Source: Bacteroidales bacterium
Lineage (GTDB): Bacteria; Bacteroidota; Bacteroidia; Bacteroidales; UBA10428
Direction of reading: 5' to 3'
Length of the DNA: 50,531 bases
Assembly: GCA_016935615.1 (NCBI GenBank)
Contig: JAFGQO010000027.1
Span: 1-50,531 of the forward strand
Shown here: positions 17,686 through 25,280 of the stretch, in pieces
Layout: each line of letters begins with the position of its first letter
Numbering within the stretch: the stretch's first letter is position 1
Notes under the pieces: generated by a model
What the model was told of the DNA's origin: nothing
Seen by the model: only the letters and a program-made list of their open reading frames with translations
Databases searched by the model: none
Program-made: the position numbers and the translations under genes

Positions 17686-17716
17686 TTTGGCTTTCGTAAA
17701 GATTTAGCTATTTTTA
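17686..17716 (+). promoter_or_regulatory. promoter upstream of tonB-like gene
   Basis: TTTG at 17686-17689, a 19-bp spacer, then TATTTTTA at 17709-17716 (one mismatch to TAnnTTTG). It ends 22 bp before the ATG at 17739. Confidence 0.5.
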
Positions 17717-17738
17717 TTGCCCGAAAAATTAAAAGAAC

Positions 17739-18416
17739 ATGGAAGTCAAAAAAAGCAGTAAAGCAGACCTCGAAAGCAAAAGCAATTTGTTTTTTGAAAT
17801 CGGTGTTGTTGCCGTCCTTGCAGTACTCCTGGTATTTTTTGAATGGACATCAAAACCAAAAAACAATAATTTGTTGTTGGGTATGCAGGGTGGTGAGGTT
17901 GACGAGGAAATTATTCCTATCACCCGTCAGCAGCAAGAACAGCCCCCTCCGCCTCCCCCTCCGCCACAGGTAATTGAAGTGATCAATATCGTGGAGGATG
18001 ATGTGGATATTGAAGAGATTGATTTTGAGAGTATGGACGTAGATGAGAATATGGCAATTGATTTTGTTCCTTTTGAAGAGGAAGAGGAAGCGGAAGAGGA
18101 AGTATTCTTTATCGTGGAAGACATGCCGACATTTCAGGGTGGCGGCAAAGAAAAATTCAGGGAATACATACAGCAAAACCTGAATTATCCGCCTATCGCT
18201 GCAGAAAATGGGATCAGTGGTCGTGTATTTGTACAGTTTGCTGTTAATGCCAAGGGAGAAGTTGTTGATGTAGTTGTGGTTCGTGGTGTCGATCCGGCAT
18301 TGGATAAAGAAGCAAAACGTGTGGTTCAGAGCTCACCAAAATGGGTCCCCGGGAAACAACGTGGTAGGCCGGTTAAAGTACAGTTTACCTTCCCGATCGT
18401 ATTTGTTTTGCAATGA
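17739..18416 (+). CDS. energy transducer TonB
   Basis: The 225-residue protein has one N-terminal membrane helix (residues 20-40) preceded by charged residues and a proline run (QPPPPPPPPQ, about residues 68-77). A very acidic linker rich in Asp and Glu (80-127) follows, then a TonB C-terminal domain. That domain carries NLNYPPIAAENGISGRVFVQFAVNAKGEV and ends VQFTFPIVFVLQ. TonB transmits proton-motive force from ExbB/ExbD to outer-membrane receptors. No exbB or exbD is adjacent, which is usual for the many TonB paralogues of Bacteroidota. Similar proteins also serve as structural periplasmic adaptors. The acidic rather than lysine-rich linker is notable. Confidence 0.93.
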   Translation: MEVKKSSKADLESKSNLFFEIGVVAVLAVLLVFFEWTSKPKNNNLLLGMQGGEVDEEIIPITRQQQEQPPPPPPPPQVIEVINIVEDDVDIEEIDFESMDVDENMAIDFVPFEEEEEAEEEVFFIVEDMPTFQGGGKEKFREYIQQNLNYPPIAAENGISGRVFVQFAVNAKGEVVDVVVVRGVDPALDKEAKRVVQSSPKWVPGKQRGRPVKVQFTFPIVFVLQ

Positions 18417-18434
18417 TCAAAAAAAATAGAAACT

Positions 18435-18464
18435 AACCCCGGAGGTATTCCGGGGTTTTTTTTT
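18435..18464 (+). terminator. rho-independent terminator after tonB
   Basis: AACCCCGGA (18435-18443) pairs with TCCGGGGTT (18449-18457) in a 9-bp stem with a 5-nt loop, followed by a run of T to 18464. It lies 18 bp after the TonB stop codon. Confidence 0.9.
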
Positions 18465-18465
18465 C

Positions 18466-18473
18466 TATTTTTG
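18466..18473 (+). promoter_or_regulatory. -7 promoter box upstream of the lipoprotein gene
   Basis: TATTTTTG matches TAnnTTTG and directly follows the tonB terminator, 19 bp before the ATG at 18493. The -33 position falls in the terminator stem and has no good TTTG, so support is partial. Confidence 0.4.
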
Positions 18474-18492
18474 ATACTACAATATCTGAAAA

Positions 18493-19665
18493 ATGAGATC
18501 AATACAAGTCCTTGTTCTGCTATTGTTGCTTCTTACAGCATGCAGATCCCCGGAAAAATTATTGCAAAAGGGCGATTATGACTCTGTGATTGAAAGGATC
18601 ACAAAAAAAACAGTAAGAGGCAGGGCGGATAAGGATGACAAACTGCTTTTGGATAAAGCATACAGGCTTGCAAACCAGCATGACCTGCAAAGAATTAAAT
18701 TTCTGAAAACCGAAAACAATCCCGAAAACTGGGAGGAGATCTACAAACGTTACAATGCCTTAAGCCGGCGACAAGCTGAAATTCAGAAAGTAACACCTCT
18801 TAATGTCGGGAACAGGGTTATAACATACGACTATACGGATTATACAAAGGAGATCGTTGAAGCAAAAGCAAATGTTGCCAGGTTTTATTACGAGAAAGGG
18901 CTGAACAATATGAAATTGCAATCGAAGGAAGGTTACAGACAGGCTTATTACGACTTTCAGAAAGTACATCAATACCGGGTTGCTGACTATCATGATGTAA
19001 ATGATTTGATTGAGGATGCGAAATTCTTTGGAACCACCAGGGTTTTGTTACTTGCAGTAAATACATCAGGAGTGCGGTTGCCGAATGAATTTTATGATAA
19101 CATTGTAAACATAAACCTTTCTGGTTTGAACACCATGTGGGTAGAATATTACTTAAATGATCATAGCAGAGATATACAATATGATTATTTTATTACTGTT
19201 GAACTGCATCATATCGTAGTTACTCCTGATGGAATTTCAAGAAGAGAGTATGTTCGAACCAAAGAAATGCAGGACGGATTTGAATATGAACTTGACAGAA
19301 GGGGAAATGTTAAAAAAGACAGTCTTGGAAATAACATTAAAATTCCTAAATTCAAAAGATTATCCTGCAAAGTAATTGAAACAAGGCAATTCAAATCGGT
19401 TACCATTAAAGGAATGGTTAAATTCAGGCCGGGATCATCCAGAAGTACTTACAAATCTGAACCTGTTGCAGCCACATCTGTTTTTGAACATTTTTCGGCC
19501 AGAGCATATGGCGATCTTGAAGCCCTTGAAGCTACCGACAGGCAGCTTTTACGAAATGAAGTTGCACCTTTTCCCGATGATCTTTCTATGATTTACGATT
19601 GTACGGAAACATTGAAACAGGCAATTCATGATGTGATTTATGACAATCGGAGGTTAATCAATTGA
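18493..19665 (+). CDS. conserved lipoprotein of unknown function
   Basis: The 390-residue protein has a clean lipoprotein signal (VLLLLLLTACRS, Cys17), so it should be exported and lipidated. Residues 20-170 are helical and repeat-like (KLLQKGDYDSVIERITKK, AYYDFQKVHQYRVADYHDVNDLIEDA), suggesting TPR-type helices. The remainder is rich in beta-strands. I do not recognise a named domain. It is flanked by the tonB terminator and the hflX promoter, so it is probably expressed alone. An outer-membrane-associated scaffold role would fit but is inference. Confidence 0.8.
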   Translation: MRSIQVLVLLLLLLTACRSPEKLLQKGDYDSVIERITKKTVRGRADKDDKLLLDKAYRLANQHDLQRIKFLKTENNPENWEEIYKRYNALSRRQAEIQKVTPLNVGNRVITYDYTDYTKEIVEAKANVARFYYEKGLNNMKLQSKEGYRQAYYDFQKVHQYRVADYHDVNDLIEDAKFFGTTRVLLLAVNTSGVRLPNEFYDNIVNINLSGLNTMWVEYYLNDHSRDIQYDYFITVELHHIVVTPDGISRREYVRTKEMQDGFEYELDRRGNVKKDSLGNNIKIPKFKRLSCKVIETRQFKSVTIKGMVKFRPGSSRSTYKSEPVAATSVFEHFSARAYGDLEALEATDRQLLRNEVAPFPDDLSMIYDCTETLKQAIHDVIYDNRRLIN

Positions 19666-19716
19666 TACTTTTTATCAGTGATGCAATTCAATAATTTCAC
19701 AGGTTTACAATTACGG

Positions 19717-19749
19717 ATTGATTGATCAAAACTTAAAATGTTAATTTTG
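19717..19749 (+). promoter_or_regulatory. promoter upstream of hflX
   Basis: ATTG at 19717-19720 (one mismatch to TTTG), 21-bp spacer, then TAATTTTG at 19742-19749, a perfect -7 match. It ends 22 bp before the hflX ATG. Confidence 0.55.
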
Positions 19750-19771
19750 CGGGTTTGAAGAAAAGTTAGCA

Positions 19772-20962
19772 ATGACCGGGATTACTACAAAGAAAATCAA
19801 AGAGAGAGCAATATTGATTGGTGTAATAAGCAATGAACAGACTGAAGAGGAGGTCAGTGAATACCTTAATGAACTTTCCTTTCTTGTTGAAACTGCAGGA
19901 GGCATACCAATAAGAAGGTTTACTCAAAAAATTGAATTTTCCAATGCAAGAACTTATATCGGTAAAGGTAAGCTGCTTGAAATCGGCGGGTTTATTGAAT
20001 TCAACGACATAGACCTGGTAATATTTGACGATGAATTGTCACCAAGTCAGTTGAGAAATATTGAGCGCGAGTTGGATCGCAGAATCCTTGATCGTACCAA
20101 TCTTATTCTTGACATCTTTGCAGCCAGGGCAAAAACCTCTCATGCAAAAACCCAGGTGGAGCTTGCACAGTATCAATACCTTCTGCCGCGTTTAACACGA
20201 ATGTGGACACACCTTGAAAGACAGCGGGGAGGGATCGGATTGCGTGGTCCGGGTGAAACTGAAATTGAGACAGACCGAAGAATAATAAGGGACAAAATTG
20301 CAAAACTGAAAAAGGACCTTGCCAGGATTGACAGGCAAATGGCGACACAACGCAAGAGCAGGGGGAAATTGATACGGGTAGCCCTTGTCGGCTATACCAA
20401 TGTTGGCAAATCGACCATTATGAATCTTTTAAGTAAATCGGATGTATTTGCCGAAAACAAACTGTTTGCCACATTGGATACTACAGTAAGAAAAGTTGTT
20501 GTAGGCAATCTCCCTTTCCTTTTATCAGATACTGTGGGGTTTATTCGTAAACTTCCGCATCATCTTGTGGAATCGTTCAAATCAACACTCGATGAGGTCC
20601 GGGAATCTGATATTCTTTTGCATGTTGTTGATATATCCCATCCGAATTTTGAAGAACAGATCCATGTGGTAAATCAAACACTTCATGAAATAGGAGTCTC
20701 TGATAAAACGATGTTCATCCTTTTTAACAAAATAGATATTTACAAATACATTCTTAAAGATGAAGATGATTTAACACCCCGAACAAAAGAGAATTATTCA
20801 TTGGACGAGCTGAAGAAAAGCTGGATGGCAAAAAACAATACCGATTGCCTTTTTATATCTGCAAAGAAAAAAGAAAACATTGAAGAATTGAAAAAATTGC
20901 TCTACGCTAAAGTCAGAGAAGTACATATCACAAGGTACCCTTATGATAATTTTCTCTATTAA
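19772..20962 (+). CDS. hflX: GTPase HflX
   Basis: The 396-residue protein has the HflX layout: an N-terminal nucleotide-binding domain, a coiled linker and a TRAFAC-type GTPase domain. The family signature GGIGLRGPGETEIETDRR appears near residue 150. The G-motifs follow: G1 GYTNVGKST near 207, G3 DTVGFIRKLPHHLVESF near 252, G4 NKID near 319 and a G5-like ISAKKKE near 365. HflX binds the 50S subunit and helps split or rescue stalled ribosomes, especially under heat stress. The short C-terminal tail is normal. It is not next to hfq or hflKC as in E. coli. Confidence 0.97.
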   Translation: MTGITTKKIKERAILIGVISNEQTEEEVSEYLNELSFLVETAGGIPIRRFTQKIEFSNARTYIGKGKLLEIGGFIEFNDIDLVIFDDELSPSQLRNIERELDRRILDRTNLILDIFAARAKTSHAKTQVELAQYQYLLPRLTRMWTHLERQRGGIGLRGPGETEIETDRRIIRDKIAKLKKDLARIDRQMATQRKSRGKLIRVALVGYTNVGKSTIMNLLSKSDVFAENKLFATLDTTVRKVVVGNLPFLLSDTVGFIRKLPHHLVESFKSTLDEVRESDILLHVVDISHPNFEEQIHVVNQTLHEIGVSDKTMFILFNKIDIYKYILKDEDDLTPRTKENYSLDELKKSWMAKNNTDCLFISAKKKENIEELKKLLYAKVREVHITRYPYDNFLY

Positions 20963-21033
20963 TTGTCCTGACAAGTGATTGTTGCGGAAGTATTTTAACC
21001 TCAAACCTGTTTGCTCTGCCCGCCAGTTTACCA

Positions 21034-21082
21034 GCCTGTAGCTGACAGGCAGGGAACGCAAAGAATGTGCAAAGATCACTAA
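21034..21082. repeat. degenerate intergenic repeat with hairpin and CGCAAAG motif
   Basis: A hairpin GCCTGT-AGCTG-ACAGGC (21034-21050) is followed by a CGCAAAG-AATGTG-CAAAG stretch. This resembles the CGCAAAG/CACAAAG short-repeat relics I associate with Bacteroidota intergenic DNA. It lies between convergent hflX and asd. No terminal repeats are visible, so it is probably a relic. Confidence 0.35.
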
Positions 21083-21151
21083 GTAATACCAGCAATGCAT
21101 TTCATTCACTGCAATTTTTGCAGCTAAAAAAAATACTTTTGGGAGTCCTTA

Positions 21152-22159
21152 TTATAAAAGATTGTTTTTTACCAGATATTCTGCAATTTGCACGGCGTTC
21201 AGTGCAGCTCCTTTTTTAAGCTGATCTCCAACGCACCAGAAAGTAATTCCTTTTGGATTTGTAAGGTCTTTCCTTATGCGGCCAACAAAAATATCGTCTT
21301 CCCCAGCGCCAAAAAGTGGCATGGGGTATTTCAGGTTTGACGGATCGTCGATAAGGGTCACTCCTTCTGCATTGGCAAGAGCTTTCCGCACATCATCCGG
21401 AGAAAGCTCATCTTCTGTTTCAATCCACACGGCTTCAGAGTGATTTCTCAACACCGGAACACGCACACAAGTTGCACTTACAGCAGCATCGGTATGCATA
21501 ATTTTTTTTGTTTCATGGTACATCTTCATTTCTTCTTTTGTGTACCCGTTATCCATAAATTGATCTACCTGCGGGATCACATTCATCGCAAGCTGATAGG
21601 GAAATTTTTCAACCTTTACTTTTTCACCGGCAACGATCTGCTTTGTTTGTTCTTCCAGTTCTGTCATAGCCTGTGTACCTGCACCACTTGCCGATTGATA
21701 GGATGCAACATGTACTTTTTTAATATGAGACAAGTTTTCTATAGGCTGAAGACAAACGACCATTTGTATTGTTGTACAATTCGGGTTGGCAATAATATTC
21801 CTGGGCCTGTTTTTTGCATCATCGGCATTTATTTCAGGGACTATTAGGGGAACATCATTATCCATGCGAAATGCACTGGAGTTATCAATCATTACAGCAC
21901 CGTGTCTGGTAATAGTTTCTGCATATTCAACAGAGGTGCCTGCCCCGGCAGAGGTAAGTGCTATATCAATGTCTTTAAAATCGTCTCCGTGTTTCAACTC
22001 TTTCACAACCAGTTTCTTTCCCTTGTAGATATACTCTTTTCCGGCACTTCGCTCAGAGCCAAAAAGCACAAGTTCATCCAATGGAAATTTTCTTTCTTCG
22101 AGCACTTTCAGAAATTCTTGTCCTACAGCGCCACTGGCACCAACAATAGCAACTTTCAT
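21152..22159 (-). CDS. asd: aspartate-semialdehyde dehydrogenase
   Basis: The 335-residue enzyme reduces aspartyl phosphate to aspartate semialdehyde with NADPH, the branch point to lysine, diaminopimelate, methionine and threonine. The N-terminal Rossmann motif [10 protein letters not shown], the catalytic cysteine in NPNCTTIQM near residue 128, the stretch [10 protein letters not shown] and the substrate-binding [17 protein letters not shown] are all present. Length is typical of the Gram-positive/Bacteroidota type (330-340). It is divergent from the lamin-tail gene, and a 19-bp palindrome lies 39 bp upstream of its start. Confidence 0.97.
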   Translation of the reverse strand: MKVAIVGASGAVGQEFLKVLEERKFPLDELVLFGSERSAGKEYIYKGKKLVVKELKHGDDFKDIDIALTSAGAGTSVEYAETITRHGAVMIDNSSAFRMDNDVPLIVPEINADDAKNRPRNIIANPNCTTIQMVVCLQPIENLSHIKKVHVASYQSASGAGTQAMTELEEQTKQIVAGEKVKVEKFPYQLAMNVIPQVDQFMDNGYTKEEMKMYHETKKIMHTDAAVSATCVRVPVLRNHSEAVWIETEDELSPDDVRKALANAEGVTLIDDPSNLKYPMPLFGAGEDDIFVGRIRKDLTNPKGITFWCVGDQLKKGAALNAVQIAEYLVKNNLL

Positions 22160-22198
22160 CTTACTTCATTTATAGTGGTGATACAATACACTAAAATA

Positions 22199-22217
22199 AA
22201 ATCCCTTAAAGGGATTT
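22199..22217. promoter_or_regulatory. 19-bp perfect palindrome between asd and the lamin-tail gene
   Basis: AAATCCCTT-A-AAGGGATTT has 9-bp arms and a one-base centre. It lies between divergent starts, 40 bp from asd and 67 bp from the rightward gene, where a transcriptional terminator is not expected. An operator for a dimeric repressor is the simplest reading. Confidence 0.45.
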
Positions 22218-22284
22218 GATATAAAAATTAAAATTATGTATTTTGAACCACGAATCAATATACAAAATTCGTATTTTTTTTTAA

Positions 22285-24885
22285 ATGAAAGTACTGGTAT
22301 TGCTTTTTTTCATCATACCGGTTATTTCGTTAGGTCAAAATATTTCTATCGATTTTGAAAATAACGATCTGAGCGACTGGTATCAGAATAATTCAGGGCA
22401 CTGGACAACGACTCGGGATAACCCGATTGAAGGATGTTTTTCATTAAAACACAATTACAACAGTTATGAAGCCTCAACGGAATGGATTGCTTTGTTTCAT
22501 GATCCTTTGGAAATAAGGGAAGGAGCAGTGTTGCAGTTTTCTTTGTCTTACGACTTTGATCCTTCAGAAAAGAACAATTGGGCGGTAATACTATCAGAAA
22601 ATTCTCTGCCGGGAAAAGAACTGACAGATGCTTTTGTCTTTGGAGTGAATTATACGGGCAACAGCGATGAACTTCAGCTATGGAATGTAAAAGATGGAGT
22701 CGCAGTGAGTATATTGAACACCGGATTTGACTGGGAAGAAAACCTTGAAAACGGAGAAGCAGTGAAAATTCGGCTCAATTTTTCAAATACAGGGGTAGTA
22801 AAAATTGAAACAGAAACCCCCGGGAACTCTTTTCATACGATAGGATCGGCTCAGGTTGAATTGTTGGAAACAGCAAATATTTTTACATTGTATTATAAGT
22901 ATACATCAACATACGATCGTGGATTGATGTTTGACGAATTGACTATGGATGGATTTTTTTCAGATGAAACCACTTTGCCGTTTGTTGAAAGCATTTCTGT
23001 TGTGAGTCCGCATGAAGTTGAAGTTATTTTCTCTGAGGTTGTACAAATGCATGATAACCTTGAGTTTTGTGCAGATGGAGCCGGGTGTTATAGTACCGGA
23101 TATTATGTGGGTAGATCTGTTCTTATTCATCTGCCGGGCAGATTGATTCCGGGCAATCGTTACCAACTGTCCCTGCCCGATATTAAAGACATGTATGGCA
23201 ACAGCATGAAAGATGAGGAACGCAGTCAGGAGTTTTATTATGCCAAGGCATATGATCTTATTATCAATGAAATCCTTGCCGATCCTTCACCACCTGTATT
23301 ATTGCCGGAAACAGAATATATTGAATTGTTCAACAGGTCGGAAGAAGACATTGCTGCAGGAGGTTGGCATATAACAGCGAACAACAGGGTAACAGAATTT
23401 CCTTTTAAGGTTATTCCTTCCCATTCCTATGCGGTTTTGTGTGATGCAGACAAAGAAGCACTTTTCGATACATCAGTATATACAATTCCCTGTCATAATT
23501 TTCCGAAACTTAACAATGTCGGATCAAAACTAATACTACAGGACAGATCAGGCCGGTTAATTCATGCAACTGAATACAAAGCAGACTGGTTTGAAAGTTC
23601 TTCAAAAAAAGAAGGAGGATGGTCTTTGGAAATGATCAATCCGGAAGATCCCTGTGCCGCCTGTGGCAATTGGAAGGAATCACTGCATTATAAAGGAGGA
23701 ACTCCCGGACAGAAAAATTCAGTTTTTCAATTTTATACAAAGAACGATTATCCTGAGGTATGGCGTGCTGCGGTGACTGAATCAGGTTCGGTAATGCTCT
23801 ATTTTTCAGAACCTCTGGATAGCATGAAAAGTGTATCAACACAATTTTTCACTGTTGATAAAGGGATAGGCAATCCTGATTCGATAGTTCCTGCATGGCC
23901 GGTTCTTGAAAAAATGGAAATGATATTTGATCAAAAGCTGGTGAACAATACTATTTATGAAATTAGCCTGACTTCTGATCTGTGCGATTGTTCCGGTGCG
24001 ACTTTGGATCATAACACAGATATTCGGTTTACAGTGCCAAAGAAAGCAGACAGTGCAGCCATTGTGATCAACGAAATCATGTTTGATCCCGAATATGGAT
24101 ATACAGAGTACATTGAATTGTATAATTGTTCGGATAAAACCATTGATATAAGAAATTATAGCATAATAATCGGAAATGCAGGTGGAGATACACTTTGTAT
24201 GACAGATGAATTTTTTCCTGTTGAGTCGGATAGTTATGTGATTGTTGCAAGGCATTACTCAGGCATTGATAACAGCGAACCGTTTTCCAGGGCAGAACAC
24301 CTGGTTTGTATGGAGAACATGCCCGCATTGCCAAATGAAGGAGCAAAGATATATTTATTCACTGACGAAAACAGAATATATGATATCGTATATTATTCTG
24401 CTGATTTTCACCATAAACTTTTATCTGAAACCAGGGGTGTGGCACTGGAAAGGATTTCTTCGGTGAGATCGGGTCTCGATCCCGGGAATTGGCAGTCCGC
24501 TTCATCATCATCGGGATACCAGACTCCGGCTGCTCCAAACTCTCAGGGTGAGAAGAATGATTATGGCTGCAAAATTGAAATATCTCCTGAAAGCATTACT
24601 CCCAATGGTGACGGTCTGGATGATGAATTGTTAATTCATTATACTATGGATAGATCGGGATATATGGCAAGAGTCATGGTATTTGACAAAAACGGAAGGA
24701 AAATAAACACATTGGCAAACGGAGAGATACTTGGCACGCAAGGATATTATTATTATAACGGGAAAAACTCTGATGGATCAGACTTACGAACAGGATATTA
24801 TATTATATTTTTTGATGCATACAACGACAAAGGTAGTCGCATAACTGAAAAGAAAAGTTTTGTGATTGTCGGTACCAGGAAATAA
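22285..24885 (+). CDS. secreted lamin-tail-domain (LTD) surface protein
   Basis: The 866-residue protein has a signal peptide (cleavage near residue 17, SLG-QN). It continues with a jelly-roll-like N-terminal domain, a first SbsA/Big_5 Ig-like domain (about 232-315), a first lamin-tail domain (322-470, LIINEILADPS then EYIELFN) and a second Ig-like domain (489-580). A second lamin-tail domain (590-720, IVINEIMFDP then EYIELYN) and a FlgD-like Ig domain (765-860, SITPNGDGLDDELLIHY) complete it. LTD repeats are common in large exported Bacteroidota proteins. The C-terminus ends in the FlgD-like strand pattern, so type IX secretion is possible but not shown. The precise function is unknown. Confidence 0.88.
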   Translation: MKVLVLLFFIIPVISLGQNISIDFENNDLSDWYQNNSGHWTTTRDNPIEGCFSLKHNYNSYEASTEWIALFHDPLEIREGAVLQFSLSYDFDPSEKNNWAVILSENSLPGKELTDAFVFGVNYTGNSDELQLWNVKDGVAVSILNTGFDWEENLENGEAVKIRLNFSNTGVVKIETETPGNSFHTIGSAQVELLETANIFTLYYKYTSTYDRGLMFDELTMDGFFSDETTLPFVESISVVSPHEVEVIFSEVVQMHDNLEFCADGAGCYSTGYYVGRSVLIHLPGRLIPGNRYQLSLPDIKDMYGNSMKDEERSQEFYYAKAYDLIINEILADPSPPVLLPETEYIELFNRSEEDIAAGGWHITANNRVTEFPFKVIPSHSYAVLCDADKEALFDTSVYTIPCHNFPKLNNVGSKLILQDRSGRLIHATEYKADWFESSSKKEGGWSLEMINPEDPCAACGNWKESLHYKGGTPGQKNSVFQFYTKNDYPEVWRAAVTESGSVMLYFSEPLDSMKSVSTQFFTVDKGIGNPDSIVPAWPVLEKMEMIFDQKLVNNTIYEISLTSDLCDCSGATLDHNTDIRFTVPKKADSAAIVINEIMFDPEYGYTEYIELYNCSDKTIDIRNYSIIIGNAGGDTLCMTDEFFPVESDSYVIVARHYSGIDNSEPFSRAEHLVCMENMPALPNEGAKIYLFTDENRIYDIVYYSADFHHKLLSETRGVALERISSVRSGLDPGNWQSASSSSGYQTPAAPNSQGEKNDYGCKIEISPESITPNGDGLDDELLIHYTMDRSGYMARVMVFDKNGRKINTLANGEILGTQGYYYYNGKNSDGSDLRTGYYIIFFDAYNDKGSRITEKKSFVIVGTRK

Positions 24886-24889
24886 CAAA

Positions 24890-24920
24890 CCCCGCATGAA
24901 GCGGGGCTGAAATTTTTTTT
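24890..24920. terminator. terminator between the convergent LTD and rpsT genes
   Basis: CCCCGC (24890-24895) pairs with GCGGGG (24901-24906) around a 5-nt loop, followed by T8 at 24913-24920 for rightward transcription. For leftward transcription the same stem is followed by TTTGTT. A second small hairpin GTAAGC-AAA-GCTTAC (24921-24935) sits beside the rpsT stop. Confidence 0.85.
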
Positions 24921-24938
24921 GTAAGCAAAGCTTACCAA

Positions 24939-25190
24939 TTATAAGCTATTCACATGTTTTGAAAGTTGCGATTTCAGATTGGCAGCTTTGTTCTTATGAA
25001 CAATGTGTTTTTTGGATAACTTGTCGATCATGGCAGCAACTTTAGGTAACATCTTTTGAGCATCTCCTTTTTTAGAAGTATTCTTTAATTCCTTGATTGC
25101 ATTTCTTGTTGATTTGGCATAGTATTTATTGTGCTCCTTTTTCTGCTCAGACTGCCTTGTTCTTTTTACTGCCGATTGATGATTTGCCAT
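24939..25190 (-). CDS. rpsT: 30S ribosomal protein S20
   Basis: The 83-residue, lysine-rich helical protein starts MANHQSAVKRTRQSEQKKEHNK and contains STRNAIKELKN, matching S20. This protein binds 16S rRNA early in 30S assembly. Length is typical. It is monocistronic between the glgB terminator and the shared terminator with the LTD gene. Confidence 0.97.
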   Translation of the reverse strand: MANHQSAVKRTRQSEQKKEHNKYYAKSTRNAIKELKNTSKKGDAQKMLPKVAAMIDKLSKKHIVHKNKAANLKSQLSKHVNSL

Positions 25191-25229
25191 TATTTTCTGT
25201 TCTTAATAGTCCGTTTTTCAATGAGCCGA

Positions 25230-25257
25230 CAAAATTAGTTAAAAATTTCAATCCAAA
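25230..25257 (-). promoter_or_regulatory. probable rpsT promoter
   Basis: Minus strand: TTTG at 25257-25254, a 16-bp spacer, then TAATTTTG at 25237-25230, a perfect -7 match, 39 bp before the ATG. The spacer is shorter than the usual 19-21 bp, and the -33 box overlaps the glgB terminator. Confidence 0.4.
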
Positions 25258-25273
25258 AAATATTGGATTGAAA
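25241..25273 (-). terminator. terminator after glgB
   Basis: Perfect 11-bp inverted repeat (TTTCAATCCAA at 25246-25256, TTGGATTGAAA at 25263-25273) followed on the minus strand by T5. It starts 8 bp after the glgB stop codon. Confidence 0.8.
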
Positions 25274-25280
25274 TAATTCA

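Noticed and set aside
17674-17973. 99-codon plus-strand ORF overlapping the start of tonB
   Set aside because: It is an out-of-frame shadow of the TonB gene. TonB has a clear membrane helix, proline run and C-terminal domain in its own frame.
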